A DNA stretch of 64,000 bases from Pontibacter ruber (GCF_023630205.1 NZ_JALPRR010000004.1:434001-498000), one strand, 5' to 3'; shown: positions 1 through 9,770, numbered from the stretch's first letter. The notes: generated by a model from the letters alone, not told the origin. A program made the numbers and translations.

Positions 1-345
1 CCGGAGCAATATTATGTGCTGCGCAAGAAAGGCACAGAGCGCGCTTTCTCGGGCAAGTACAACGACTTCAAAAGCAAAGGCATTTATACTTGTGCTGCCT
101 GCGGCAACGAGCTCTTCTCTTCGGAAACCAAATTCGATTCCGGTACCGGCTGGCCCAGTTTTTACAAACCCCTTTCGAACAAACTTGTAAAAGAAGTGCC
201 CGACAGAAGTATGGGTGAAGTCAGGACAGAAGTAGTATGTGGCCGTTGCGGCGGTCACCTGGGCCATGTATTTGATGATGGCCCCAAACCCACCGGCTTG
301 CGCTACTGCCTTAATTCCGTTGCCTTAGGGTTTCAGAAGCAGTAA
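1..345 (+). CDS. msrB: Peptide-methionine (R)-S-oxide reductase MsrB, 5' end cut off by the window
   Basis: This enzyme reduces methionine-R-sulfoxide in oxidised proteins. The reading frame is open from base 1 (first visible residues [18 protein letters not shown]), so the start lies left of the window and a GTG at 16 is only an internal codon. The two zinc-binding CxxC pairs are visible (CAACG near the N-terminus and CGRCGG later), followed by the GHVFDDGP loop. The resolving/nucleophilic cysteine lies in [11 protein letters not shown] close to the C-terminus. The 114 visible residues cover nearly the whole SelR domain, so only a short N-terminal part is missing. Whether an MsrA domain precedes it cannot be seen. 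Confidence 0.93.
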   Translation, partial: PEQYYVLRKKGTERAFSGKYNDFKSKGIYTCAACGNELFSSETKFDSGTGWPSFYKPLSNKLVKEVPDRSMGEVRTEVVCGRCGGHLGHVFDDGPKPTGLRYCLNSVALGFQKQ

Positions 346-1080
346 GGGGAAGTAGTTGTATAGTTGTAGTTTATACTTTGTGCCGGCAAGCCTTCGCTCC
401 GTAGTTGCCTTTCATCCTCAGTTTTACAACAGCTACTGTTTCATTTTATACTTTTGATTGCGCTCAGGGCCGCGGGGCCTCGTCCTTGGGCATCGCGCTG
501 TCTATTGAAGCTGCCATCGGCTGCGCCTGCAGGCTGCCCTGCGGGCACCGCAACAATAGAAGGCGCTCAACCCAAGGACTGGAAACGATACTGCTTAGCT
601 GGCTGCTATGGAACAGAATCCAATTGTAGGGACAGGTCGTGACCTGTCCGTGCGATACCTGCAGCTATGAAACCTATACTAAATGTATAGTAATGGCAAA
701 AATTCCCCTCTTGAGAGGGGTAGGGGTGTGTTTATACTTCAGCCATGAAGCTTATACTTTGAAGTATAGCAAAGGCTAAAACTCCCCGCCTTAGACAAGG
801 AGGGGCAGGGGATGATTGGACAACAGCAACTATGAAATTTATACTTGCAAAGAGGCAAAGGCAGAATTCCCCTCTCGGAAGGGGCGGGGGTGGGTTCATA
901 CTTTACCGGTTGCAGATCTCTCACAGCTGCGCTGGTCCCTTTCGGCTCTCGCCTCAGGCATGTCGAGATGACAGAATACATGGTGGCACACTCATTCATA
1001 ATTATCCTCAGGGGCGAAACAAACTACGACTCAACCCACACCTCCTAGAACTCCTAAACTCTTGCTACCGTATCTTCTAA
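346..1080. repeat. Intergenic repeat island 1 (mosaic of hairpin modules)
   Basis: This spacer of about 735 bases holds no convincing gene. It is built of modules that recur elsewhere in the window: the ~140-bp M1 element (460-598), the palindrome GGACAGGTCGTGACCTGTCC (630-649), three CCCCTC...GAGGGG(T/C)(A/G)GGGG hairpins (about 701-732, 778-818, 865-899) and a segment (about 920-975) related to the TCATTTCGAC/GAGAAATCT family. Modules are joined by a linker of the form CTATGAAA followed by TTATACTT. The order M1 - palindrome - linker - CCCCTC hairpin is the same, inverted, in the island at 55.9-56.3 kb. Short open frames here are low-complexity and unlikely to be translated. Confidence 0.85.
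460..598 (+). repeat. M1 structured repeat, copy 1
   Basis: The element starts GCGCTCAGGGCCGCGG and ends near CCCAAGGACTGGAAACG. The outer arms GTCCTTGGG and CCCAAGGAC are fully complementary, GCGC pairs with GCGC inside them, and an inner stem CTATTG/CAATAG follows, closing on a GC-rich variable centre. Copies 2 (48595-48728) and 3 (56112-56252, inverted) keep the outer arms but carry different inner stem sequences that still pair. It may act as a structured RNA or as a REP-like single-stranded DNA hairpin; nothing in the sequence decides between these. Confidence 0.75.
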
Positions 1081-1105
1081 CCTACACAAAAGGTAAAGAG
1101 ACATC

Positions 1106-1375
1106 ATGCAAGAACTACATTCAGAAGCAGAAAATATAGAGAACCTGGCACAGGTAATTATGGATGCCTTCCGGGAAATGGACATACAAGCCGGCAACGT
1201 ACTGAGCTACCAGGAACTGTACCCATACCTGCAGGAGCGTTATCCAAAGTATAAAGATGTACAGAAGGAGGCCGAGCAGCACCTGACCAAGTTAAGCTAT
1301 GTAAACCCGGCGCCAGATGGGCTGATGCTGACGCAGGTAGGTCACAAAAGCCTGACCGAAGAAGAGCAGGAGTAG
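1106..1375 (+). CDS. Small uncharacterised protein, 89 aa
   Basis: I do not recognise this family. The protein is acidic and predicted mostly helical, with aromatic-rich YQELYPYLQERYPKYKD in the middle and no signal peptide or membrane segment. The frame begins with ATG right after the repeat island and ends at TAG 1373-1375, with codon use like the neighbouring genes, which supports it being real. The LTKLSYVNPAPDGLMLTQVG tail could form a small winged-helix-like wing, but that is a guess. It is followed 91 bases downstream by a small lipoprotein gene on the same strand. Confidence 0.65.
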   Translation: MQELHSEAENIENLAQVIMDAFREMDIQAGNVLSYQELYPYLQERYPKYKDVQKEAEQHLTKLSYVNPAPDGLMLTQVGHKSLTEEEQE

Positions 1376-1454
1376 CATCTTAAACCTGCTTTATACTTTT
1401 CTTTTCGTATACTACAGTACAGGCGCTGTTTTGCAGAACCTGATTGTATTATTA

Positions 1455-1462
1455 AAAGGAGG
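1455..1462 (+). promoter_or_regulatory. Strong Shine-Dalgarno sequence AAAGGAGG
   Basis: AAAGGAGG lies five bases before the ATG at 1467. Such a sequence is unusual for Bacteroidota, where most genes here have only AT-rich leaders. It decides the start of the lipoprotein in favour of 1467 over an upstream in-frame start codon at 1431. Confidence 0.7.
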
Positions 1463-1466
1463 AACG

Positions 1467-1799
1467 ATGAGAAAGTATATAGGAGGGCTGGCAAGTATGG
1501 CGCTTTTGAGCCTGTTGGCTTGCACATCCCTGTCCGAAGGGGGGAGAGGAAGCCTCGAGCCTGACCCGGCGCATAACAGGCGGGTGCAGTATTCTGATAA
1601 CCGTGATGCGGAGCTACGCAGGCAAATGAACCAGCAGGCCAGTGAGATCAACCGGAAAAAAAATGTTGAAGAGGGGCAGAATGCTCCGGCTACGACACCA
1701 CCTACGCTGCGCCCGAGGCAGGTGCCCAATGCTCCGGTAGACTCTACAAGGCACAATGTGCAGCGCCCCTTGCGTATCCGGCGATCAGGAAATCAGTAG
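1467..1799 (+). CDS. Putative small lipoprotein, 110 aa
   Basis: The N-terminus MRKYIGGLASMALLSLLACTS is a lipoprotein signal peptide: two basic residues, a hydrophobic stretch and the lipobox LLAC with the acylated cysteine at about residue 21. The mature part is short, low in hydrophobics and rich in Arg, Gln, Asn and Pro (for example RRQMNQQASEINRKKN and TTPPTLRPRQVPNAP), so it is probably disordered or extended in the periplasm. No domain is recognisable. The start is set by the AAAGGAGG just upstream. A hairpin terminator follows the stop. Function unknown. Confidence 0.65.
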   Translation: MRKYIGGLASMALLSLLACTSLSEGGRGSLEPDPAHNRRVQYSDNRDAELRRQMNQQASEINRKKNVEEGQNAPATTPPTLRPRQVPNAPVDSTRHNVQRPLRIRRSGNQ

Positions 1800-1816
1800 A
1801 AAGGATATCAAACTAA

Positions 1817-1862
1817 AAGCGCACTTTCAAAGGTATAGCCCCGGAAAGTGCGCTTATTTTTT
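1817..1862 (+). terminator. Rho-independent terminator after the small lipoprotein gene
   Basis: AAGCGCACTTTC at 1817-1828 pairs with GAAAGTGCGCTT at 1844-1855, and the stem is followed by a run of T (ATTTTTTT). Confidence 0.85.
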
Positions 1863-1890
1863 TGTAGTAAGAGAATAGGTCTCGTGTTTT

Positions 1891-2109
1891 TTACTTTTCG
1901 TCCTCCTCGTTTACATCCAGCGGCTCTTCGTCCGGATGCAGTTCGTCTGGTTCCAGGTCCACGTATACTTCGTGGTCGGGTGGCGTGGTGTCAGATTCAT
2001 GATCAGCATCGCGGGGTGCGGGGTTTTTGCTCAGTTCTTGCTGAGGCCCCTTTTCACCTAGCTGGTCCTTGTCTCCTTTTTTTATATGGGCATTATCTTT
2101 TTGCTTCAT
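1891..2109 (-). CDS. Small acidic hydrophilic protein, 72 aa
   Basis: The protein starts MKQKDNAHIKKGDKDQLGEK and has a basic, Gly/Lys-rich first third and a very acidic C-terminal half (DLEPDELHPDEEPLDVNEED). There is no signal peptide or membrane segment; the composition suggests an intrinsically disordered cytoplasmic protein. The frame extends further upstream, but that part is not protein-like and the ATG at 2107-2109 is the natural start. It lies tail-to-tail with the lipoprotein gene and head-to-head with metG. I do not recognise a family; small disordered proteins of this kind are often stress-induced, but nothing here proves that. Confidence 0.5.
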   Translation of the reverse strand: MKQKDNAHIKKGDKDQLGEKGPQQELSKNPAPRDADHESDTTPPDHEVYVDLEPDELHPDEEPLDVNEEDEK

Positions 2110-2283
2110 GTCGGGCACTTTAGAGTTTATACTTAAGCCCTGATACAGGTGTGAGTCACATGCCGGAAGTACAGCGCTGCTCAGGAACGGGTGCTTTCCC
2201 TTTACGGAGAAACCCGGATGCAGGTAAGCCTGTATTTTAAATACGCACCAAACCGGGTAGCGCTGCATTCCGGTCTCTCTTTG

Positions 2284-2291
2284 TATATTTG
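2284..2291 (+). promoter_or_regulatory. Bacteroidota-type -7 box upstream of metG
   Basis: TATATTTG matches the Bacteroidota -7 consensus TAnnTTTG exactly and lies 18 bases before the metG ATG, implying a very short leader. No clear -33 TTG was found at the usual distance. Confidence 0.5.
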
Positions 2292-2309
2292 CTTTCTTAA
2301 ACAGAAACT

Positions 2310-4349
2310 ATGGCTGATAATTTTAAACGATATACTGTAACGGCAGCGTTGCCATATGCAAACGGGCCTGTACACATTGGGCACCTGGCAGGCGTATACC
2401 TGCCGGCCGATATTTACGTGCGTTACCTGCGCTCTCAGAACCGTGATGTAAAATTTATCTGTGGATCTGATGAACACGGCGTTCCGATCACGATCCGCGC
2501 TAAAAAAGAAGGCATAACGCCACAGCAGGCTGTAGATAAATACCATGAGCTGATCAAAAAGTCGTTCGAAGACTTCAATGTGTCTTTTGATATCTACGAC
2601 CGCACTTCCTCTAAAATACACCACGAAACAGCCTCTGATTTCTTCCTGAAGCTGTACAACGATGGCAAATTTATAGAGCAGACCACCCAGCAATATTATG
2701 ACGAGAAGGCGCAGCAGTTCCTGGCCGACCGTTACATTGTGGGTACCTGCCCTAAGTGCGGCAACGAGAACGCTTACGGCGACCAGTGCGAGAGCTGCGG
2801 TACTTCGCTTAACGCCACCGACCTAATCAACCCGAAAAGTACCTTAAGCGGTGCTGTACCTGTAATGCGCGAAACCAAGCACTGGTACCTGCCGCTGAAC
2901 GAGTACGAACAGTGGCTTCGTGAGTGGATCGTGGAAGGCCACAAAGGCGACTGGAAACCGAACGTGTACGGCCAGTGCAAAAGCTGGATAGACCAAGGGC
3001 TGCAGCCGCGTGCCGTGACCCGCGACCTTGATTGGGGTGTGCCGGTGCCTGTTAAAGGAGCTGAAGGCAAAGTGCTGTATGTATGGTTCGATGCTCCTAT
3101 TGGTTATATATCGGCAACCAAAGCACTTACTCCGGATTGGGAAAAGTATTGGAAAGACTCAGAAACCAAGCTGGTGCACTTTATCGGTAAAGATAACATC
3201 GTGTTCCACTGCATCATTTTCCCAGCCATGCTGAAGGCGCACGGCGACTACATTCTGCCAGACAACGTGCCGGCCAACGAGTTCCTGAACCTGGAGGGTG
3301 ATAAGATCTCTACATCGCGCAATTGGGCGGTATGGCTGCACGAGTACCTGCAGGACTTCCCGGGCAAAGGCGACGTGCTGCGCTATATGCTGTGTGCTAA
3401 TGCCCCGGAAACAAAAGACAACGACTTTACCTGGAAAGATTTCCAGGCCCGCAACAACAACGAGCTGCTGGCCATACTTGGTAACTTCATTAACCGTGCT
3501 GTGGTGCTCACACAGAAGTACTACAACGGTGCTGTACCAGCGCGCGGCGAACTGACAGACTACGACAAAGAAGTGCTGGGTGTGCTGGAAGGTATGCCAT
3601 TGGTTATTTCTACTTACCTGGAGCGCTACCGCTTCCGTGATGCCCTGAGCGAGCTGATGAACCTGGCACGTTTAGGTAACAAGTACCTGGCAGATACAGA
3701 GCCGTGGAAATTAATCAAAACAGACGAGGAGCGTGTTAAAACCATCATGAACATCGCGCTGCAGATTTCTGCCAGCCTGAACATTCTGATGGAGCCATTC
3801 CTGCCTGCTTCTGCACAAAAGCTCTCTAGCATGCTGAACAAACCGGTTGGTAAATGGGCTGAAGCCGGATCTGCAGATCTGTTAGCTGTAGGACATACGA
3901 TTGGTGCACCGGAGCTGATGTTCGAGAAGATTGAAGACGCTGCCGTAGAAGCGCAGGTACAGAAGCTACTGGATACTAAAAAAGCGAACGAAATGGCAAA
4001 TGCCGTAGCTGAGCCTGCAAAAGAGAATATCACCTTCGATGAGTTCTCTAAAATGGACATCCGGATAGGAACTATACTTGCTGCCGAGAAAGTGGCAAAA
4101 ACCAAAAAGCTCCTGAAACTGACTATCGATACAGGTATAGATCAGCGAACAGTAGTAAGTGGCATAGCTGAGTTTTTTAATCCTGAGGAGATTGTAGGCC
4201 AGCAGGTAAGTATACTTGTTAATCTTGCTCCACGTGAAATTAAAGGTATCATGAGCCAGGGCATGATCCTGATGGCTGAGAATCCTGATGGTTCTTTGGC
4301 TTTTATGCAGCCGAGCAAGCCGATCATGAATGGCGGCGGCGTCCGGTAA
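2310..4349 (+). CDS. metG: Methionyl-tRNA synthetase
   Basis: It charges tRNA-Met with methionine in the cytosol. The class I signature appears as [11 protein letters not shown] at residues 15-25 and the KMSKS loop as DKISTS near residue 330. A four-cysteine zinc knuckle (CPKCGN...CESCG, about residues 147-165) sits in the connective domain. The C-terminal ~110 residues from [14 protein letters not shown] onward form an EMAPII/Trbp111-type tRNA-binding domain, which typically mediates dimerisation. At 679 aa it is full length for the two-domain form. It is monocistronic: its own -7 box lies just upstream and a bidirectional hairpin follows. Identification is secure. Confidence 0.98.
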   Translation: MADNFKRYTVTAALPYANGPVHIGHLAGVYLPADIYVRYLRSQNRDVKFICGSDEHGVPITIRAKKEGITPQQAVDKYHELIKKSFEDFNVSFDIYDRTSSKIHHETASDFFLKLYNDGKFIEQTTQQYYDEKAQQFLADRYIVGTCPKCGNENAYGDQCESCGTSLNATDLINPKSTLSGAVPVMRETKHWYLPLNEYEQWLREWIVEGHKGDWKPNVYGQCKSWIDQGLQPRAVTRDLDWGVPVPVKGAEGKVLYVWFDAPIGYISATKALTPDWEKYWKDSETKLVHFIGKDNIVFHCIIFPAMLKAHGDYILPDNVPANEFLNLEGDKISTSRNWAVWLHEYLQDFPGKGDVLRYMLCANAPETKDNDFTWKDFQARNNNELLAILGNFINRAVVLTQKYYNGAVPARGELTDYDKEVLGVLEGMPLVISTYLERYRFRDALSELMNLARLGNKYLADTEPWKLIKTDEERVKTIMNIALQISASLNILMEPFLPASAQKLSSMLNKPVGKWAEAGSADLLAVGHTIGAPELMFEKIEDAAVEAQVQKLLDTKKANEMANAVAEPAKENITFDEFSKMDIRIGTILAAEKVAKTKKLLKLTIDTGIDQRTVVSGIAEFFNPEEIVGQQVSILVNLAPREIKGIMSQGMILMAENPDGSLAFMQPSKPIMNGGGVR

Positions 4350-4368
4350 TTCAAGCCAGCACTACGGT

Positions 4369-4411
4369 AAACAAAACGGCTTCATGTTTTATACATGAAG
4401 CCGTTTTGTTT
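4369..4411 (+). terminator. Bidirectional terminator between metG and the STAS-like gene
   Basis: An 18-bp perfect stem, left arm 4369-4386 (AAACAAAACGGCTTCATG) and right arm 4394-4411, has A-rich and T-rich flanks on opposite sides, so it can serve both metG and the convergent gene ending at 4430. Confidence 0.88.
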
Positions 4412-4429
4412 TTATGAGTTTTATCTGGG

Positions 4430-4858
4430 TTAGATAGTAAGGCTGTGGGCTTTTTGCGAAACCAGCAACCATTCTTTTGCTTTATCAAAGTCTTCAAAGA
4501 TCTGCATCTGAAAATAATCACCTACTTTAGCGCTCATCGTTTCTGCTGATAATGCAGCAAAAGACTCTGGGCTTACAACATGAGCAAAATGGGTAAGGCC
4601 GGCTTTTATAGCTCGTGGGGTCCAGTCATTGGCGATCCAGTCGGTGGCATGGTTCCAGGGGCCAACCACCAGGCGGTTGTCGTTTAGCAGGTACGGACAT
4701 GCATAAAAGTTGATTACATCTATGCACTGATCTGCTCCCAGCATAATGCCTTCCAAGGTCTGATATCCTAACCAGTTATTATGGATTAGGTGGTTCTTCT
4801 CCACATACTCAATTGTAAGGAAGATCTTCCCAAAAGCATTGCTTATTTCTTTTTTCAT
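4430..4858 (-). CDS. Uncharacterised 142-aa protein, possibly STAS/SpoIIAA-like
   Basis: The sequence has alternating strands and helices with no signal peptide or membrane segment: MKKEISNAFGKIFLTIEYV at the start and EDFDKAKEWLLVSQK at the end. The final helix with D-x-A-x-x-W-L-L resembles the SpoIIAA-like (STAS/SEC14) small proteins common in Bacteroidota, which carry a helix of this kind after the last strand. The conserved phosphorylatable serine of true anti-sigma antagonists is not evident, so a regulatory role is not implied. It is a single gene, convergent with metG across a shared terminator. Confidence 0.7.
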   Translation of the reverse strand: MKKEISNAFGKIFLTIEYVEKNHLIHNNWLGYQTLEGIMLGADQCIDVINFYACPYLLNDNRLVVGPWNHATDWIANDWTPRAIKAGLTHFAHVVSPESFAALSAETMSAKVGDYFQMQIFEDFDKAKEWLLVSQKAHSLTI

Positions 4859-4971
4859 AAAGTTGGAGCAGGTACAATATAGATACGAGCTACTGAAAGG
4901 GTTAGTTTGTACTGGGGGCCAATGTTTTAAGCTGCCAAAATTAATATAGTTATTACTTTATATAAAATATT

Positions 4972-6231
4972 TTACCCAACAGCTATCCCTGCTTCTCCTG
5001 AGGCAACCAAGGCCTTGCCTTTACTTCCATCCTGGCGCTCCATCATCTTTATCACTGTATAAAAACCAATTGCCGTAACTATAGCCATTCCGCCCGTCGA
5101 CCACCAAAGCGTATCGAAACCGAACTTTGATACAATGCTGGTCCCTAAGTATGGAGCAACTACGTGTGCCACTGAGTAGGATATAGTATAAAGTCCCATG
5201 TACGAGCCACGATTCAATTCATTGGAGCGCTCCACGGCAATGGTAGCCATAAAAGGCATCGCCAGAATCTCAGCTATACTTAGCAGCAGCATAGCTATAT
5301 AAAGCACGCCCACATGCTGGATCATGTTCAGCAACATAAACGAAATCCCTAACAGCAGCACGCCTGTTACTATAAGTATAGATTTCTTCACCCGTTCACC
5401 AATCAGGTATACCGCGATCATTTCCAGTAAGAAAACTATAAAGCCATTTAGGGCCAGCAGGCCACCTATTTTGCTTTCTGATAAAGTATAAACCTGCCTG
5501 TAGTATAACGGCAGCGTGGTTATGAACTGGAAAAATATTATAGCAAAGCAGGCGCAGAATACGGAAAACGACACAAACAAAACATCTTTGTAAGGGGAGG
5601 CTGCAGTAGTATTGGTTTGTTCCGTTTTATGCTGTTGCGGCCGATGCCCCTGTTGGTTACGGAAGTATAAAAAGAAGAAGATACCGGCTAAAATACAGGT
5701 AGCACCATCGGCAATAAACAGCCACCTGTACGATACAGCAGCCAGTAAACCACCCAGTGCAGGACCTACCGAAAAGCCAAGGTTCAAGGCCATTCGGTTC
5801 AGCGAGAAAGCACGTGTAACGTTTTCAGGGCGGGCATAATAGGCGATAGAAGCAGAGTTCGCCGGGCGTAACGTATCGTTTACCAGGCTAAGTATAAATA
5901 TACCAGCTGCCAGGTACTCGAACTGCCGCAGGTTCAGGAGTAGGAAGTATAAGCTGCCACCCAGGATCAGGCTCATACACTGCACCTTAAAGTGGCCAAT
6001 TTTGTCTGTCAGCCAGCCACCCAGAAAAGCACCGCACACAGAGCCCATGCCATAAATACTAAGTATAGCTCCGGCCTCTTTTAAACTATAATCAAGCACT
6101 TCGGTCAGGTATACACCCAGGAAAGGCGTAACCATAGCTCCGCTTCGGTTTATGAACATCACCAACGACATCATCCAGGCCTGCCGGGAGAGGCCGCCAA
6201 ATGCGTTGCGGTATAGTTGAAATATCTTCAT
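4972..6231 (-). CDS. Major facilitator superfamily transporter, 419 aa
   Basis: About twelve hydrophobic segments with the MFS motif A (GGWLTDKIGHFKVQ) between the second and third segments identify a proton-coupled transporter of the MdtH/drug-efflux type. A long loop with QGHRPQQHKTEQ divides the two six-helix halves. I chose the ATG at 6229-6231 (MKIFQLYRNAFGGLSRQAW) because the open frame upstream adds a non-homologous segment. The substrate cannot be told from sequence. The gene contains an unusually dense set of AGTATA/TATACT words (nine between 5185 and 6067). Confidence 0.9.
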   Translation of the reverse strand: MKIFQLYRNAFGGLSRQAWMMSLVMFINRSGAMVTPFLGVYLTEVLDYSLKEAGAILSIYGMGSVCGAFLGGWLTDKIGHFKVQCMSLILGGSLYFLLLNLRQFEYLAAGIFILSLVNDTLRPANSASIAYYARPENVTRAFSLNRMALNLGFSVGPALGGLLAAVSYRWLFIADGATCILAGIFFFLYFRNQQGHRPQQHKTEQTNTTAASPYKDVLFVSFSVFCACFAIIFFQFITTLPLYYRQVYTLSESKIGGLLALNGFIVFLLEMIAVYLIGERVKKSILIVTGVLLLGISFMLLNMIQHVGVLYIAMLLLSIAEILAMPFMATIAVERSNELNRGSYMGLYTISYSVAHVVAPYLGTSIVSKFGFDTLWWSTGGMAIVTAIGFYTVIKMMERQDGSKGKALVASGEAGIAVG

Positions 6232-6300
6232 AGCTACTTGTAAGGCAGTGGCAAAAGGTGCTAAATGTACTGAAATTCCGGCTAAAGTATAAAACAAAAA

Positions 6301-6329
6301 CCTCACGAATCATCAGCCTGATCGTGAGG
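6301..6329 (-). terminator. Terminator downstream of pth
   Basis: CCTCACGA at 6301-6308 pairs with TCGTGAGG at 6322-6329; read on the minus strand the stem is followed by TTTTTGTTTT. Confidence 0.8.
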
Positions 6330-6355
6330 TTTGGTTATACTTTAAGAAAGGCTTT

Positions 6356-6979
6356 CTACTTGGTATTGTACTGGTTCATAGCCCGCTCCAAACCAATGGT
6401 GCCGAAAGCGATCACAGCGTCTGCCGATTTCTCGATCAGCGTCTGCAGCTCCGCCTGCTCGTCGTCACTGAATTTGCTCAGCACGTAATCTACCTGCTTG
6501 CCTTTGTGGAAGTTGTCGCCCACCCCAAAGCGAAGGCGGGGATAGTTGTTATGGCCAAGCGTCTCTTCGATGTGCTTTAAACCGTTATGCCCGCCGGCGC
6601 TGCCTTTCGTGCGCATGCGCAGCTTTCCGAAAGGTATGGCAAGGTCGTCGGTTATCACGAGCATTTGCTCTGGTGGCAGTTTCAGGCTGTTGAGGTAATG
6701 GCCTACCGCTTTGCCGCTCAGGTTCATGTAAGTGGTAGGTTTCACGAGCACAAACGTGCGGCCCTTTGTTTTGATCTCGGTAACAAAAGCATGGCGGCCT
6801 ACCTCAAATTTACCCTCATACTTCCGGGCAAGGTAGTCGAGTACCATAAAGCCAATGTTGTGGCGCGTGTCAGCATATTCAGGGCCGATGTTGCCAAGCC
6901 CTACAATCAGGTATTTCATACTTGTATCTTCAGGTGTGGCAGGCGCCTCTGCAGAAAGCCCCAGCCACTTCTTTATCAT
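6356..6979 (-). CDS. pth: Peptidyl-tRNA hydrolase
   Basis: Pth recycles peptidyl-tRNAs released from stalled ribosomes. The core begins MKYLIVGLGNIGPEYADTRH (ATG at 6917-6919) with the catalytic His and neighbouring Asn in DTRHNIGF; the DDLAIPFGKLR and GSAGGHNGLKHIE segments are also typical. An in-frame ATG at 6977-6979 adds 20 residues (MIKKWLGLSAEAPATPEDTS); short basic/amphipathic extensions occur in some Bacteroidota Pth proteins, so I annotate the longer form but the start at 6919 is equally defensible. Further upstream the open frame runs through AT-rich junction repeats and is not protein-like. It is the last gene of prs-rplY-pth. Confidence 0.95.
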   Translation of the reverse strand: MIKKWLGLSAEAPATPEDTSMKYLIVGLGNIGPEYADTRHNIGFMVLDYLARKYEGKFEVGRHAFVTEIKTKGRTFVLVKPTTYMNLSGKAVGHYLNSLKLPPEQMLVITDDLAIPFGKLRMRTKGSAGGHNGLKHIEETLGHNNYPRLRFGVGDNFHKGKQVDYVLSKFSDDEQAELQTLIEKSADAVIAFGTIGLERAMNQYNTK

Positions 6980-7120
6980 ATTAATTGTTAAATTGTTCAA
7001 CTGATCTATGGTTAAATTGCTGAATTGTTGAGGAGTAATCAATGCTGGATTTAAGTGCATTGTCTTCCGGCAATTTAGCCATTTAACAATTAAACAGTTT
7101 AGCCTAAAAGCTTAAACAAA

Positions 7121-7152
7121 AAATCCTGCCCTGCGGTGGCAGGACAGGATTT
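7121..7152 (-). terminator. Hairpin downstream of rplY
   Basis: AAATCCTGCCCTGC pairs imperfectly with GCAGGACAGGATTT; the minus-strand 3' flank is T-rich. It may separate rplY from pth or only attenuate read-through, because pth lies in the same direction. Confidence 0.7.
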
Positions 7153-7177
7153 GAAAAGGTTGAAGCTAAGCGTCTGC

Positions 7178-7762
7178 TTATTTCTTGCCACGAGCTTCTT
7201 CCATCTGTGCACTCTTAAGAGCACGTGGAATAGTTACTGTAGCTACCGGAGCGTTGCCGCTGGTCAGGATTTCGTAGTCACCCTTCTTGATCTTGCTAAC
7301 TTTGATAGATTTACCAAGCTCAAGGTCAGAGATATCAACCTCGATTGCGTCTGGAAGGTTAGCAGGAAGCGCTTTAACTTTCAGTTTACGCAGTTTAGTA
7401 ACCAGTTTACCACCGGCCATTACACCTGGTGAGTTACCTACGAATTTCACTGGGATATCCAGTTTAACTGTTTTTTCGTCGTTCAGTTCCAGGAAGTCAA
7501 CGTGCAACAGCATTTCGTTTACTGGGTGGAACTGTATGTCCTGAAGAACAGCTCTGTAGTGAGTGCCTTCAATATTCAGGTCTACTTCGTATACTTCCGG
7601 AGAATAAACTAAGTCTCTGAACAGGATAGCTGGTGCGTAGAAGTGTACTTGCTCAGCGCCGCCATACAGTACTCCTGGTACATAAGACTCATTACGCAGT
7701 TCTTTTGTCTGCGCTTTGCCGAGATTTGCTCTTTTAAACCCTATAATCTCTAAAGTTTTCAT
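7178..7762 (-). CDS. rplY: 50S ribosomal protein L25/general stress protein Ctc
   Basis: This protein binds 5S rRNA in the large subunit. It has the two-domain Ctc/TL5 layout: an N-terminal L25 beta-barrel (residues 1-95, ELRNESYVPGVLYGG and LQDIQFHPVNEMLLHVDFLE) and a C-terminal TL5 beta domain (IPVKFVGNSPGVMAGGKL onward), 194 aa in all. The start is ATG 7760-7762 (MKTLEIIGFKR); the open frame upstream is not conserved in type. It lies between prs and pth, an order widely conserved in bacteria. Confidence 0.97.
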   Translation of the reverse strand: MKTLEIIGFKRANLGKAQTKELRNESYVPGVLYGGAEQVHFYAPAILFRDLVYSPEVYEVDLNIEGTHYRAVLQDIQFHPVNEMLLHVDFLELNDEKTVKLDIPVKFVGNSPGVMAGGKLVTKLRKLKVKALPANLPDAIEVDISDLELGKSIKVSKIKKGDYEILTSGNAPVATVTIPRALKSAQMEEARGKK

Positions 7763-7966
7763 ATAAATGAATTTGTATAAATTTTGAGGCCACAAAGGTA
7801 TGCATTTAATTGTTGATTGTTAAATTGTTGATTGTTTTTTTCTTGTATTGTACAATCAGCTCTGAAATCAACCTTTAAACCACCTTCAAGCCTGCTTTAA
7901 TATTATTTCTTATGCTGATTACCAATTACTACGAAAAACAATTAACAACCAACAATCAGCAATCAA

Positions 7967-8896
<930 letters not shown>

Positions 8897-8947
8897 AATT
8901 CTGCTAAATGCTAAGTTATTTTATTAGATTTTAGGTTGCTATGCCTG

Positions 8948-8955
8948 CAAAGCTA
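8948..8955 (-). promoter_or_regulatory. -7 box upstream of prs; otherwise empty spacer 8897-9199
   Basis: TAGCTTTG on the minus strand fits TAnnTTTG and lies 52 bases before the prs start. The remainder of the 303-base spacer shows no gene, no strong hairpin and no member of the repeat families. Confidence 0.45.
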
Positions 8956-9199
8956 CAAAATTACTTCTATAGCTAACTTCATTATCACATAAATAATAGA
9001 CGCATAGCGGCAATAGTTCGCAACCTGTGTGCTTACTATACACACATAACTATGGTCTGTTTAGTTTATCTGTGTCAATTTTTGTGGCAAGTACTATTTT
9101 GCTTGGCCCGGTTGTAAGGGGTTCTAGACGGTAACATTGCTGTTGCAGCTGAGCGGTAGCCTGTTGTTTCTGCTGGTGCAAAGTCAGCTTAGGTAAGAG

Positions 9200-9685
9200 T
9201 TACTTGAGAGCTTTTTCAATGTATTTTTCAATTTTCTCCGGCTTCGTGGTCGGGGAGAATCTTTTAACAGGTTGGCCGTTCGGATCGAGCAGGAATTTAG
9301 TGAAGTTCCATTTTATGCTGCTGGTCCCCAATAACCCTTTCAATTCACTTTTCAGGTATTTAAAAATGGGATGTGCCTGTTCTCCGTTCACATCAACCTT
9401 TGCAAACATCGGAAAAGTAACCCCATAATTTAAAACGCACCCTTCGGCTATCGACTTCTCGTCGCCAGGTTCCTGGTTCGCAAATTGGTTGCAAGGAAAG
9501 CCAAGTATAACCAGACCTTTATCCTGGTACTTTTTGTATAAGTTCTCCAAGCCTTCGAACTGGGGTGTCAGGCCGCAGTTTGATGCCGTGTTTACAACTA
9601 AAACGGTCTTGCCTTCAAAGGTATTCATCGGTACTTCCTTGCCCTGCAGGTTCTTTGCTGCTAGCTGGTAAAATGGCTTCTTCAT
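9200..9685 (-). CDS. Glutathione peroxidase-like thiol peroxidase
   Basis: The GPX fold is clear: the peroxidatic cysteine in NTASNCGLTPQFEGL (about residue 37), Gln in GFPCNQFANQEP (about 72) and Trp in KWNFTKFLLD (about 125). The second cysteine in FPCNQF fits the thioredoxin-dependent, non-seleno GPX subgroup, which reduces hydroperoxides using thioredoxin instead of glutathione. At 161 aa it has the usual bacterial length. I chose ATG 9683-9685 (MKKPFYQLAAKN) over a TTG six codons upstream. It is a single gene. Confidence 0.95.
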   Translation of the reverse strand: MKKPFYQLAAKNLQGKEVPMNTFEGKTVLVVNTASNCGLTPQFEGLENLYKKYQDKGLVILGFPCNQFANQEPGDEKSIAEGCVLNYGVTFPMFAKVDVNGEQAHPIFKYLKSELKGLLGTSSIKWNFTKFLLDPNGQPVKRFSPTTKPEKIEKYIEKALK

Positions 9686-9770
9686 GGGTTGGTAGTTGTT
9701 CAACTAAACTCGTGTTGTTCTGTAGATAATTGCAGGTAACATTAGCTAAAGTGTTTTAAGCAGGAATTGT

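Noticed and set aside
405..1080. Several 60-86-codon open frames in repeat island 1
   Set aside because: They run through hairpin modules that occur in other islands in different frames and orientations, so they are not selected as proteins.
3294..3320. Degenerate KMSKS loop (KISTS) in metG as a sign of inactivation
   Set aside because: Isoleucine and threonine variants of this loop are normal in this MetRS subgroup; all other motifs are intact.
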